Source: Onthophagus taurus (lineage: Eukaryota; Arthropoda; Insecta; Coleoptera; Scarabaeidae). From it: DNA of 64,000 nucleotides. Shown here piece after piece: positions 32,777 through 47,700 of the stretch (positions within the stretch are counted from its first letter, which is position 1; each line of letters opens with the position of its first letter). The notes below the pieces were generated by a model that worked only from the letters and a program-made list of their open reading frames with translations, was not told the DNA's origin and did not search any database. The stretch is from assembly GCF_036711975.1 (NCBI RefSeq), contig NC_091968.1, positions 5,890,001-5,954,000 of the forward strand. The letters run 5' to 3'. A program made the position numbers and the translations under genes.

Positions 32777-35700
32777 TCATTTGCTTCGCACATCAGAAAG
32801 TGCGTTCATTTTCTTCAATAACAACTCGATTTTCTTCGCTATTGAAGTAATGTAGTGCTCCATCTCATCTAATTTTTGTTGTTGTCTACGAAATTAATTA
32901 AAATTATTAATGTAACAAAAATCTTGATATAATGGATTAACATGGGGAAGGGAGTGTCCGTTATAGTCAAAAGTCCATTATATGATTTGCGAACGATAGA
33001 ATCTAAAATACTGCTAATAGAAGCCTACATAGTATTTACAGAAGACTATACTTCCAACATAAAACTAGGAAGTGCTTACAGAAGTCAAGATACTACATGA
33101 AAAATATTAGATTTGGCTTGAACACTTTTTGACGATTGATAAAGACCTAATACTGCTTGCAGAAAACTATATATTACTTAAACAGGACCAGATTCTCATT
33201 GTACAAGACTAAATACTGCTAATAGAAGCCTACATAGTACTTAGAGAAGACTGGATAGTGCAAATAGAGGACTAGCTAGTGTTTGCAGAACACTAAACAC
33301 TACTTGAAAAAGACTAGATATTGCTTGAAGACTATACACTTTTTAACGCTTGATGAAGACCTATAAAACTGCTTGCAAAATACTATCTGCCGCTTATACA
33401 AGACCAGATCTTCATTGCAAGATACTAAATACTTCTCGAAGAAGACTAAATACTCTACGCAAAAGACTGCATTCCTATTACAAAAGGCAAAATTGTGCTT
33501 GAAGAAGACTTGATGTTTCCAAAAGACTGCTAATAGAATAAACAGGGCTCACAGAAGACTATATACTGCAAATAGAAGATTAGCTTTGAATAAATATTGC
33601 TTTGGAAGACGAAATATTGCTTGAGAACTATACACTCTCTAACCAAGTTAAATATCCATTATAAGACACTAATTACAGATAAAAAACAGGATAATACTTT
33701 ACAAACGCTAGATATTGTTATAAGAAGACTGCACACTGTTTGATGGTTGACAAAGGCTACATGTTGCTTGTTGAAAACTATATACTGCTTCCACAAGATG
33801 AGATTTTTATTGCAGAAAACTAAATGCTGTTTGAATAATACTATACACGGTGTCTCCTCGTTGAGTTGTATAACTTCGTAGGGTTATTCCTTGCATCAAA
33901 ATTACCAAAAAACTTCCAGTCAACATACATAGGTCCAATTCTCAACCATGAGATATGAGATAACTTAATTTTTAAAAAATAATAGTTTTTATAAAAATTT
34001 TGCAAAATGTTGTCATCGATAACTTTCAAAATTCGCTATAAAATTAATTTCTTGAAGGATCCTTGTGAAAATATCGCCAATTTTTAATTAAAGTATCCTC
34101 TTTTTAATGCAACAAGCCGTTTTGAAAAATCGCTTTTAGTTTTTGAGAAATAAATTTTTGAAATGATCGATAATTTTTTCGAATTTTGCAATTTTCGCCG
34201 ATTAAGTTTTAAAAATTTCTATAAAATCCATTTCTTGGAATATGAGTTTAAAAACTTCCCAAAGTGTTAATAAAAGTGCCCTCTTTCCAATGAACCAACA
34301 GTTTCTGAAAAATAACTGTTACTTTTTGAGAAAACAATATTTAAAGTTTTGATAAAATTTTCAATGTTGCAATTTTCAACGATAACTTTCAAAATTCGCT
34401 ATAAAATTAATTTCTTGAAGGATCCTTGTGGTAATATCACCAATCATTAATTAAAGTAACCTCTTTTTAATGCAAAAAGCCGTTTTGAAAAATCACTTTT
34501 AGTTCTTGAGAAATAAATTTTTGAAATAATCGACAATTTTTTTTAATTTTGCAATTTTCGCCGATTAAGCTTTAAAAATTCGTATAAAATCCATTTCTTG
34601 GAATATGAGTATGAAAATTTCCCAAAGTATTAATAAAAGTGTCCTCTTTCCAATGAATCAACACATTTTGAAAAATATCTTTTAGTTTTCGAGAAAACAA
34701 TATTTAAAGTTTTAATAAAATTTTCGATGTTGCAATTTTCATCGATAACTTTCAAAATTCGCTATAAAATTAATTTCTTGAAGGATCCTAGTGGAAATAT
34801 CACCAATTATTAATTATAGTATCCTCTTTTTAATGCAAAAAGTCGTTTTAAAAAGTTACTATTGGTTCTTGAGAAATAAATTTTTGAAATGATCGACAAT
34901 TTATTCGAATTTTGCAATTTTCGCTGATTAAGCTTTAAAAATTCGTATAAAATCCATTTCTTGGAATATCAGTATGAAGCTTTCCCATAGTGTTAATAAA
35001 AGTGTCCTCTTTCCAATGAACCAACACGTTTTGAAAAATAACTTTTAGTTTTTCAGAAAACAATATTTGAAGTTTTGATAATATTTTCGATGTTTCAATT
35101 TTCATCGATAACTTTAAAAATTCGCTATAAAATTAATTTCTTGAAGGATCCTTGTGGAACTACCACTAATTATTAATTAAAGTATCCTCTTTTTAATGCA
35201 ACAAGCCGTTTTGAAAAATCACTTTTAGTTCTTGAGATATAAATTTTTGAAATAATCGACAACATTCGAATTTTGCAATTTTTGCCGATTAAGCTTTAAA
35301 AATTCGTATAAAATCCATTTCTTGGAATATGAGTAAGAAAATTTCCCAAAGTATTAATAAAAGTGTCCTCTTTCCAATGAACCAACCCGTTGTGAAAAAT
35401 AACTTTTAGTTTTTGAGAAAACAATATTTGAAGTTTTGAAAAAATTTTTGATGTTCCAATTTTCATCGATAACTTGCAAAATTCGCTATAAAATTAATTC
35501 CTTGAAGGATCGTTGTGGAAATATCACTAATTATTAATTAAAGTATCTCCTTTTTAATGCAAAAAGCCGTTTTGAAAAATCACGTTTAGTTCTTGTGAAA
35601 TAAATTTTTGAAATAATCGACTATTTTTGCGAATTGTGCAATTTTTGCCGATTAAGCTTTAAAAATTCATATAAAATCCATTTCTTGGAATATGAGTATG

Positions 35701-38700
35701 AAAATGTCCCAGAGTGTTAATAAAAGTGTCCTCTTTCCAATGAACCAAGCCGTTTTGAAAAATAACTATTAGTTTTTGAGAAAACAATATTTGAAGTTTT
35801 GATAAAATTTTCGATGTTGCAATTTTCAACGATAACTTTCAAAATTCGCTATAAAATTCATTTCTTTAAAGATCCTTGTGAAAATATCACCAATTATTAA
35901 TTAAAGTGTCCTTTTTTTAATGCAACAAGCCGTTTTGAAAAATCGCTTTTAGTTTTTGAGAAATAAATTTTTGGAATAATCGACAATTCTTTCGATTTTT
36001 GTAATTTTCGCTGATTAAATTTTAATAATTCGTATAATCGATTTCTTGGAATATGAGTATGAAAATTTCCGAAAATGTTAATAAAAGTGTCCTCTTTCCA
36101 ATGAACCAACACGTTTTGAAAAATAACTTTTAGTTTTTGAGAAAACAATATTTGAAGTTTTGATATAATTTTCGATGTTGCAATTTTCATCGATAATTTT
36201 CAAAATTCGCTACAAAATTAATTTCTTGAAGGATCCTTGTGGAAATATCACCAATTATTAATTATATTATCTTCTCTTTAATGCAAAGAGGCGTTTTGAA
36301 AAATCATTTTTAGTTCTTGAGAAATACATTTTTGAAATAATCGACAATCTTTTCCGAATTTTGCAATTTTCACTAGACCTAGAACTAGAATCATTTTCTA
36401 GTTTCTAGTTCTAGATCTAGTATTAATTCTAGTTTTGGTTGAATAAAAACATACAACAATCTAGCACTGAATAACAGCGATAACACCTAAAACTACCATC
36501 CTTGATTTATATATCACGATCGTGTAGACAACTCGGGGAAAACCCCGAGTTTATTTATTCCATTCATAAAACAACTTGAAGAATAACCCGAGTAGGATTC
36601 TATCTACGAGCGCTAACATTTATATTTAAATATATTGAGATCCGTTATATCGAGGTTTTAGTGTAATTAAAGTAATAAATTTATTATTTACGCTTGAAAA
36701 TCATTTAATGCCATTAAAGGTGCTCCTGTTGATTTTGAATCTAATCTTGATTCATTCCCTCTTTTGCGACCTAAATTGAAACGATTTTAATTAAAATTAA
36801 AAATAAATAAATAAATAAAATGATGTATTACTAATATGTTCTTGCGCGGGAATTTTCAAAAGTTCCAACACTCTTGTGATATCTTTAACCGTAACCAAAT
36901 TAGCCAAATCGATTTTATAACGCGCCATAAAAACGTCAACATCTAACTCGCTAAATCCGCAAGCAATTAAACCCAATCGAATTTGTTCCGCTGCAATGTT
37001 GTATTCGTTTCTTTTCCTTGATAAGCCAGCAAAGAAACCGCATTTCATTGATTTACAAAGGTTGTGGAAACCTCGTTTCCAAAATTCAGTCATTTGCATC
37101 ACTTCTGGCCCAACTGTCTCGTTGTTTTTAACGGTTGCGTAATTTCCACAAATTATTCCAACAAACATATTCTAAAAAATAAAAATTTATTACATCTTTG
37201 CACTAATTAGTTGATTCAATTACTTACAACGAGTACGAAGAATACGACGAAAATGAATAAAACAAAAAAGATAGGTGCCATTAACCGATGGGTTTTTTCT
37301 AATTTTTCATAATTAAAATCTGCCAAAATCGTTCTTATTAAAGTAAACATCGAAGTTCCCAACGATGAATATTCATCGACATCTCTGCCGTAAGCTTGAT
37401 AACCGAATTCAGCGAAAGCGATTAAAACCAAGAAGAAAATGATTGAGAAATAGCATAAATATCGACCACTCTAAAAAAAAATTACGCATTATTAAGAAAA
37501 TTAAATTAAATTGTTTTTACCATACCAAAGCTAATGTTCTATTTATTTGCCCGGTTAAAGCGCTCAAATTAAAATACTTAAAAATCTTTATGTAAATAAA
37601 GAATAGTGTAAATCCTTGGACGTTTGAACAAACGTTGTTTATATAGGCCAAATGTTGCAGGGAAAAATCGGTAATTAAAGCGCTGTTTGTTTGTACTGAA
37701 CTAATCAAATCGATTAACATTAACATTGATGTTACTGTTAAAGCAGCGTGACAAATTCCAAGCTTAAAAGAAATTATATGGATGCAAAAATGTTTTAAAT
37801 AATAAAGCTAAATTAATATATTGACACATTTTTGTTTCTTAAAATGTTAAACTTTTAGGTGTTTATGTTTTTGAGATAAATTAATTTAAGATTTCATTCT
37901 TTCTAATGATAAGGATGTCCTGCTGTTCTGTCAACCTTTAGATCATATAGCTGGACGCTTTGTGATACAACTTGATCTCTCATTATATCCACATTTTGTA
38001 CTCTGCCTTTGTAGTGCCTTTTATACTTCTTAAGATTCTCAGTTCGATTTGTGCATCACTCAAGAGCGGATGTGTTTTGCGATTGTGCGACAAGTGTTAA
38101 GTGTTTTTTTTTACATTGACATTATACAGGGTGTTCCGGTGACTCGGGGCTTAAAATTAACCTCATATACTAGAGCAAAAATGATGACGATTCGTGAAAA
38201 AAAATTATTATAAAAGTCTTCAAATGGTCAAGATATGGGCCATCAAAGTTCAGAAGTTTTAATACATTTTTCTAAATATTTTCAATACCATTTATGGTAG
38301 AGCGTTGAAATTTGCTACAGGGTAAACAAATATCAAGCAAAATCATTGAACTAATGTTGACTTTGATCGGGCGGCGGCAACCATGCTATACAGGCTGTCC
38401 CTAAAATTTGTTTGCTCAGAACTTTTTTGTTCGCTCGTAACCCTACATTTATTTTTGTACTTTTTAATAGAAAATTTATTTTAGAAACTTTTATCACTCT
38501 TTGAAAATTTTGATAACATTGACCGTTTTCAAGTTATACGCGAAAATATTAAGCTTCGATTTCAATGGTAACACTAAAAAACAAAAATCTTCGAAAAAGT
38601 CAAGGTTGGCCATGGCAATTAAAAAAAACAAATTGAGCTGTCAACTTGCTTATGTCGTTTAAACATAAATGATAGTTTTTTGTTAGTTAAGTTTTTATTC

Positions 38701-41700
38701 ATTTTAAGTGTTCAAAATGGAGAGTTACACATTTAGTGAACAAACTGACATGATTTTGACATTTTGGGAGAAATTTCCGAACCGCAGAGCGCCCAATCGA
38801 AAAACATTTTTAAGGATTGAAACCCGTTTAAGGGAAAATGGGACGTTTAAGCCGAAATTTGCTAACAACAGTAACGTAAGATCAGTCCGAACACCCGAAC
38901 TAGAAGAAGATATTCTAGACTACGTAGAAGAAAATACTACAGCTAGTACTTTGAATATGGCGAGGAAATTTTAACTTCAAAAACAACTGTCTGGCATGTT
39001 CTTCACGAGCAACAGCTTTATCCATTTCATTATTACAAAGTTCAAGAAGTTCGACTGGCTGATTACCCACTGCGACTGCAATATTGCCAAATAATGCAGC
39101 ACAAAATCCAAATTGATGATCAGTTTTAAGAAAAAGTGCTTTTTACAGATGAATCCACTTTTTCTAAAGATGGAATCTTCAATTTGAGAAATTTACATAG
39201 TTGGGCGGACGAAAATCCAAGATTTAAGAAAACTTGGAAATCACAATGGAGATTTTCTCTTAACGTTTGGGCTGGCATTGTGAGCGATGTAATTATTGGA
39301 CCCGTTTTGTTGCCATCAAGGCTGGATGAACATACATACAGGCGACATTTAGAGAAATTAGATGATTTTTTTAGATGACTGTAGAATGTGTAATGGTGCT
39401 CCTGCGCATAGCACACAAGCTGTCCAAGAATTTCTGAGGGAACGTTTTCCGGGACGGTGGATTGGACTAGGAGTAGGTGCACCGATAAGTTGTCCCCCCC
39501 GATCGCCGGATCTTACGTCTGTAGATTTACCTTTTTTTGTTTGTTACGATTGAAATCAAAGCTTAACATTTTCGCGTATAATTCGAAAACGGTAAATGTT
39601 ATCAAAATTTTCAAAGAGTGATAATAGTGTCTAAAATAAATTTTCTATTAAAAAGCACAAAAATAAAGGTAGGGTTACGAGGGAACAAAAAAGTTCTGAG
39701 CAAACAAATTTTAGGGACAGCCTGTATAGCATGGTTGCCGCCGCCCGATCAAAGTCAAAATTGGTTCAATGATTGCTTGATATTTGTTTACCCTGTACCA
39801 AATTTCAACGCTCTACCATAAATGGTATTGAAAATATTTAGAAAAATGTGTTAAAATTTCTGAACTTTGATGGCCCATATCTTAGCCATTTGAAGACTTT
39901 TATAATAATTTTTTTTCACGAATTGTCATCATTTTTGCTCTAGTATATGAGGTTAATTTTATGCCCCGAGTCACCGGAACACCCTGTAGAAGGTCTAAAA
40001 ACCCAACAAAATCTTAACCCTCCAATAACCGCCAAAGTGGTGTATACCACAGACGAAGATGAGTTAGCTTTGGAGACTGACTGGATAATAAAACAAGCTA
40101 AAAGAAACAAAATACGTAAAACTAAAATCTTGCTATCTAAACTGTATTTGGAAGTTGAAAGCAAACCTGAAAAGCAACTATTACTACGCCCAACAATATT
40201 AATTTATAATGTCAAACAATATTATGACATTTATAAATTACTTAAGTATGTTTTTATAAACCACAGTAAAACAAATCATGCATCACAGATGCTTACTGAA
40301 AAGAATTTGTCCTGGTCAACTTATAAAAATAAGCAAACCAGAAATCTGAAAGTGGTAGCTAACAAGATGCATAAAAGCCGTTAATGATATCAAAGATGAA
40401 CTATTAGAGCGCAATTACAACATTCGTAAAGTAACCCAAATGTTAAAATACAAAACAAAAGAGCCTCTTCCTTTATACATCTTGGATTTTGCACCGTCAG
40501 AAGATGTAAAAAGAATCCATGAAATAACAAACATATTTGAAATGCGTGTCAAAATCGAATAGTACAGAAAGCCAAAACACACCAAAGCTTACTGCCATAA
40601 AAATCTGAGATATGTTAAATGCGCTGGTGAACACTGGACCAGCGAATGCATTAAAGCTAAAGAAATCCCGGCTAAATGTTTCAACTGTGAGGAAAAGCAT
40701 CCAATGAACTACCCATGATGCCATCAGGAATAAGAAAACTGTATGTTCAAATAAAAGAAAGCCAGGCGTCTGATATGCCGAAAAAGCGAGTGGTGAAACT
40801 GCAGAAAAATTGTAAGTACATTAATCGATAAGAAGGTTGACAGTAAATAATAATATATCTTTATTGTGCCTTCCACAACTACAAATAACACTACATATTT
40901 CTATTTCATAATATTAAATTAAAGAAGGACCACAATGGGCGGGTTCATACCAACCCAATTGGTTGCAAAAAAATACAAAAAAGAAAACACGAGAAAGAAA
41001 ATAAAAGAAAAAAACATATAAAATGAATTATAAAATACTTAATCAACTAAAGCAAAAAAAAATCATACTGCCTTCACAAATCCCAACATGCCAACGGTAA
41101 ATATCCGAGCATGAGATATTATTCTCCCCCTTGCTGCTGAAACCTCAGCCGCATCAAACTCTTCCTGAATGTATCTAAGCTCAGAGATTTGGCAATTTCC
41201 CATAAGATTTGTAAATGTGATAGATGAAGCTTCTTTCAAATAGAGACGTCCGATGTTTTGGTGGATATATAGGATTGTTTAATCTCGTAACATATGGGTT
41301 TGTGGCCGGTTTGAACTTAATTTCTTATACAGATGTTACCCCCATCTTACCCCACAGATGTTACATCATATAGGTCAATCTCATTATCACCCTTAGTACC
41401 AAAACTACTTCAAAAATTACTATTAAAGAGACTAAAACCTGTCATAGAAGAAAAGCCCTAATACCAACACATCAATAAATTTCGGAATAAACATGTAACA
41501 ATAGACCAAGTGCATAAAATAACGAATACTATCGAAATAGCAATGGAAGAAAATAAAGTCTGCTCCGCCGTATTTTTGGATGTTGCACAAGCTTTCGACA
41601 AAGTCTGGTTAGATGATTTAAATTACATATAATCATACCAAAACCGGGTAAGCTTGATTATTTCACACCGAAATCATTTAGACCAATCAGTCTCTCCTCC

Positions 41701-44700
41701 TCTCTTTTGAAAACTCTGGAAAGACTCTGTGATCGCTACATTAGAGATTTCTGTCTTTCAACTAAACCAGGATGAGGAACTTTGGCAAGCCCAGAATGCC
41801 ATCCCTTGCTAATACTCCATTGGTGTTGTCAAAAAAAGTCAAATATCTGGGCATCACACTTGACAATAAAATGACATGGAGAGCCCACCTAGATAATAGA
41901 GTAAAAAAAGCGTACGTTGCATTCGGTCAATCCCGGAGGGCTATACATAAGACATGGGGTTTGTCACCCAAAAATGCCCTCTGGATTTATACGGCTGTAA
42001 TCCGAGCTATACTTACATATGGTGCAAGTATGGTGGTGAAAGACCTTACATCCACTGCTGCACTTAATAAAGTACAAACTTGAAGAAGAAGAAAAATAGC
42101 CTTAAAATCTACTTTACACTGATGGTTCAAGTAGATGGGAAGGAGTTGGAGTCGGAGTCTTCTCGTACGATCTCCGACTGCACGTATCTGAACCTCTAGG
42201 TAAAAGTACCACCGTCATACAGGCGGAGTTAATCGCCGCTGACGTTATTGTCAGATCCAACTTGGTAGGTAAGACTTTCATAATTTAACAGCAGACAAGC
42301 TATTTTAGCCCTGAGTAGAATAACAATTACCACAGGACTTGTTATGGGTTCTCATCTGACATTGGAGAAGGCCGCAGTGCATAACTGTGTTATACTTCGA
42401 TGGACAAAAGGACACTCGACTTGTTCCGGTAACAAGCACGCTGATAGGCTTGCCAAAAGGGCTGCCATATTTGCTTGAACCGATAATCGCTCCGTCTTTA
42501 TCAACTCAGATTGAGATAATTAAAGATTTTACCCACAAAAAGTTTATGAACTGGTGGCATAGGGTTAAGGGCTGCAATCTGTCTAAGGAAGTATTACGTT
42601 ATCCCGCAGCAGAGGCATGTCTTTCGTAAGGCTTGGTAGAAACGCTGTACGAACTGTAACGGGATTCGTCACGGGTCACTGTAAGGTAAATAAGCATCTT
42701 TATAACCTTAAGCTTACTGTCAGTCCTCTCTGCCGCCTCTGTGAAGAGAGCGAGAAGACGGTTCGACACATCTTGTGGGACTGTCCCACTCTACAAGACC
42801 TCAGAATGAGAGACTTCGGAGAGGAATGGCTGAGCATGGATGACATCAGGAACACACCTCTGAGCTGTATCCTAGCCTTCGGAAATTCCTTAGGCTGGTT
42901 GATGTAGCCGGAGAGAGTGCAGGAGGATGTACAAGGTGCTCTATGTATACCCTCCCCTTTCCTACATACATACATAATACATATAAGTTACAATTGGCCT
43001 TAAATTCAATAGAAAACTGGACCCTTACGCCGACATAAAATATCCGCAAAATATCTTGGTATGTATAACGCTGGATGTCAAATTCAAATGGTATCAAATT
43101 TAGACACCTATATTGGCTTATTGGCAGAAAACCTACGTTATCACTAAAAGACAAGTTGTTAATATACAAGCAAGTATTAAAAGCAAAATGGACATACACT
43201 GAAACACCGACCTCCATCGCAACTTGGAAGTAGCATCGGTCTCATCAGAAATTGCATCATTCTAAACATGAGAGGAGAATGCCATAAAAAAAACAGTAAT
43301 AACCTAAATGTGTGTTCCGCGTGTAGCAGTGCGCTCGTTTTTGTTTTGATCTTAAAACGGTAAAAATATGACAATGTTTATCTATGTTAAGTATGTGTAA
43401 AGCAGACTGGATCACAGCGAAAAGCTGCAAAACATTATCGTCATTAATTTTGTGTCAAAAATAAGTAACTAATTAGTATGTATTTACTAGGTGGTATACA
43501 ATTGTGCTATGCATAATATAAAAAAAAATCTTTATTCCTCATTATGGCTTTTTTGTGGGATGCTTCTGCTGTACTTCCGGCGCATAGATGAGTATAGTTG
43601 TTTGTTGCGTCATATGAGGCACTCTAATATGCTTGCTGACTTATTTGCCTGATTATTCACTTCATCCATCAGCTGCTTGTTACTCGGTATTTCCATTCCC
43701 AGATAGTTAAACGTAGTTATTTAAGCATCTTTAGCAATTATCATCGGTTTGGTCTTCTCGCACACATTTTGTATTCAGCGTTGAACTTTGCAGAAAGATT
43801 GAATTTGTTTCCGTTTATCAAGGACGGTAGAATCTAAGAGGATTTTGTTCTTTTGCAGTCCACTACTGTTAACAAGGAGCCTGTACACTACGTCACACCA
43901 TGGGTCACGCCCAGTCAGCTAGGATCTAAAAGAGGTCCTCTTAGATTCTATCGTCCTTGTCCGATTACTATAATTCCTCTTTGCAATTCGATCTATACTT
44001 CCTGTATCTTTCTGTACTGTGTCGGGTTGAGTTTCGAGAATGTTTGTGTTTGTCACCTTAAGTCTTTTAAGAATATAAAAATCTGAAATACTTACTCCAA
44101 TCATCATATAATCAACATAAGTCCAAACATAAGTAAAATATTCCGATTTTAAATACATGATTTCTCGAAATTCCGACATTAAATAATACATTAAAAATAC
44201 AAAGTAAACGAGAAAACATCCAAATGCAAAATGATTAAACACGCTGTCCAAATGTAAACCATTAAACGTGTAAAATTTAGCTGATGGGATGACCCCTCCA
44301 ACGGCTGGGATTTCAAAGATTAATTTCACCCCACAAAATATATCCAAATTTGGGTTGTAAAGCATAAAATCCAAAAAAAGTGCTCGAGTATTTAACGAGT
44401 ACCAACCATCCTTTCTTAATCTCCGCGCCATCTGTATGAAATTGGTGCGATCCAAGCCCATTGGTATCAAAAAGCCATCAGAGGCGTAATTCGCCAAAAT
44501 ACCAGAGTAAGCAACTGCCATATTTCTTTTTGTATACATACAACTAAAATTAAAAATAAAAAAGAAGAAGATATAGAATTAATTTTAAAATTACCCATCA
44601 CCGGGGAGTTGACAATCGGGTAAAACACCACTTTTAAGCCTAACACTATTTTTATATTCCTCCCTACAATCCCATAGGTGGCGTTTAAATCGGTTGTGAA

Positions 44701-47700
44701 CGGTGCACGAGCCATTAATAACCGCCACTTGTCTTAAAGTGGGTTGCCCGATTAATTTATTAACATACAAAACCCCGCGATCTTTTCTTATATCCAATTG
44801 AATTCGGGTTCTTACATCGAAACTTGTCCAATATAGTTGTTCGGATAAATATTCAACAAGGTAGATGTGAAAGAAATGGAGACTTCTTATTTCGGAAAAT
44901 TTATATTCGAATTCGTCCACTGAAAATTCATTCCCAGTTATTTGTTTTTTTATGGCTGCCGTCATGTAATAAGCGTCTGTATCAACTTTTCCTAAAACAA
45001 CTTAAACAATAAAAATTAACAAATAAATTGTTTTTATGTTAAGGCTTTTTTTTTCTTACCCATTGTGGCACAAAATAAAAAGATTATGTAGAAAATAAAT
45101 TCTCTTCCGGCTATAACTAAATAATATTCTCGTTCGAAACGTTGCGCAATTTCTGCTGTAACCCATTTTACTAAAAAAATAAATTAATTATTTAAATTAA
45201 AACTAAAACTAACACTGGACTTAGAACTAGAAAGTTAGTTGTAATGCTAGTGTTAGTTCTAGTTTTAGTTGTTATTCAGAGTTAGTTTATTGAATACTTT
45301 TATTGAATTAAAACTAGAACTAACAAATTAAGCATTTGCTAATTCAAAATATGAAATGGTAGTTGCTTATCTATGCGTGACGTCACGAACGGGCCTTCGA
45401 GTTGTAACGGAATAGTTCATTATACCGATTTTAAAATATACAACAATTTAGCACTGAATAACAAATAAAAATGTTTCTAGTTCTTGGTCTAGTGTTAGTT
45501 CTAGTTTTACACTAGCACTATCACCAGAACTATCACAAGACCTAGACGTAGAATCATTCGGGTTTAGCCGTCTTGAGAGACGTGCGGCTAAATCCGGATG
45601 TTTCTAGTTCTAGGTCTAGTGTTAGTTCTAGTTTTAGTTCAAAGAAAAATATGCAACAATCTAACGCTTAATAACAACAAAAACAAGAACTAACACCAGA
45701 CCTAGCTAGTGATCTAACACTATTACTTGGGTTGGGTTGGGTTACACTAGACCTAGAACTAGAAATATTCGGGTTTAGCCCGAACGTCTCTTAAGTTCGA
45801 AACGTTGCGCAATTTCTGCTGTAACCCATTTTACTAAAAAAAAATAAATTAGTTAATTAACTTGAAACTAAAACTAACACTGGACCTAGAACTACAAAGT
45901 TCTGAAGACGCACGGCTAAATCCAAATGTTTCTAATTATAGGTTTAGTGTTAGTTTTAATGCTAGTGTTAGTTCTAGTTTTAGTTATTATTAAGCGTTGG
46001 TTTATTGAATACTTTTATTGAATTAAAACTAGAACTAACAAATTAAACATTTGCTAATTCAAAATATGAAATAGTAGTTGCTTATCTATGCGTGACGTCA
46101 CGAACGGTCCTTCGAGTTGCACTGGATTAGTTCATTATATCGATTTTAGTTCAATGACAAATATACAACAATTTAGCACTGAATAACAAATAAAACTAGA
46201 ACTAACGCTAGACCGAGAACTAGAAGCATTCGGCTTTAGCCGTGCATAATTCTGTTGGTTTCTAGAAACATTGTCATCGTTTTACTCCAATGATTAGTTC
46301 TACCAACCTAACTTGTTCAAAATGCAAAATATTTCCGAAATTGACGTATTTGACATGAAAACTGAATATAGCTGCAGAATGAAAAGTTATAGAAGAAAAT
46401 GTTTGGGAAAAAACGTTCCCCATTGACGCGAAAACATGTTCCATAAGAGTTGTTCCAACTTAATTTGGTCAAAAAGCAATAAATTTTGAAAATTGACGTT
46501 TTAACATAAATAATCGGTAATAATTCAAGAATAAAAAATTTGTTTAAGATAAAAATGTTTCTTATTAACTTCAAAGACCATATCATAAATGAAATTAATC
46601 CACCGTGCAGTTCTGCCAACCTAACTTAGTCGAAACGCAAAATTAATAAAAAAAATTACGGTTTGGCATTAAAAGTTTCGGTTTCGAAACCCGAATGTTT
46701 CTAGTTCTAGGTCTAGAGTTAGTTCTAGTGCTAGTGTTAGTTATACTTTTAGTTGTTATTTAGCCCGTTACAACTCGAAGGCCCGTTCGTGACGTCACGC
46801 ATAGATAGACTACTATTTCATCAATTAAACATATCCATAAATAATAAAAATACTGTAAAATCTCGATAGAACGGAATTCGGATATAATTCATTGAACGAA
46901 AAGTAAAACTAATGCTAGACATGGAACTAGACAGTTTCGGGTTTAGCCGTCTTAAGAGACGTTCGGAGTGATCTAATACTAACACTATCACTAGAACCAA
47001 CACTAGACCTAGAACTAGAAACATTCGGGTTTAGCCGTCTTAAGAGACGTACGCCTAAACACGAATGATTCTAATTCTAGGTCTAGTGTAACTCAACCCA
47101 ACCCAAGTGATAGTGTTAGATCACTAGCACCAATACTAAACCCTAGGTCTAGTGTTGGTTCTAGTGATAGTGTTAGTATTAGATCACTCCGAACGTCTCT
47201 TAAGACGGCTAAACCCGGATCTAACACTATCACTTAGGTTGGGTTGGGTTACACTAGATCTAGAACTAGAAACATTCGGGTTTAGCCGTTTTAAGAGACG
47301 TTCGGCTAAACCCATATATTTGTAGTTCTAGGTCTAGTGTAACCCAATCCAACCCAAGTGATTGTGTTAGCTAACTAGCTAGGTCTAGTGTTAGTTCTTG
47401 TTTTTGTTGTTATTCAGCGTTAGATTGTTCCATATTTTTCTTTGAACTAAAACTGGAACTAACACTAGACATAGAACTAGAAACATCTGGGTTTAGCCGC
47501 ACGTCTCTCAAGACGGCTAAACCCGAATGATTCTAGATCTAGGTCTTGTGATAGTTCTAGTGATAGTATAAAACCAGAACTAACACTAGACCGAGAATTA
47601 GAAACATTCGGGTTTAGCCGTCCGTCTTCAGACATACGGTTAATGGAAATATTTGCGAAATATATCCATAATCTGAGATAATCAAATGAATGGTTCGAGA

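Noticed and set aside
33985..36370. Regular repeat array as a possible CRISPR
   Set aside because: Units are 362 bp with no unique spacers between short direct repeats, in a eukaryotic intron; this is satellite DNA.
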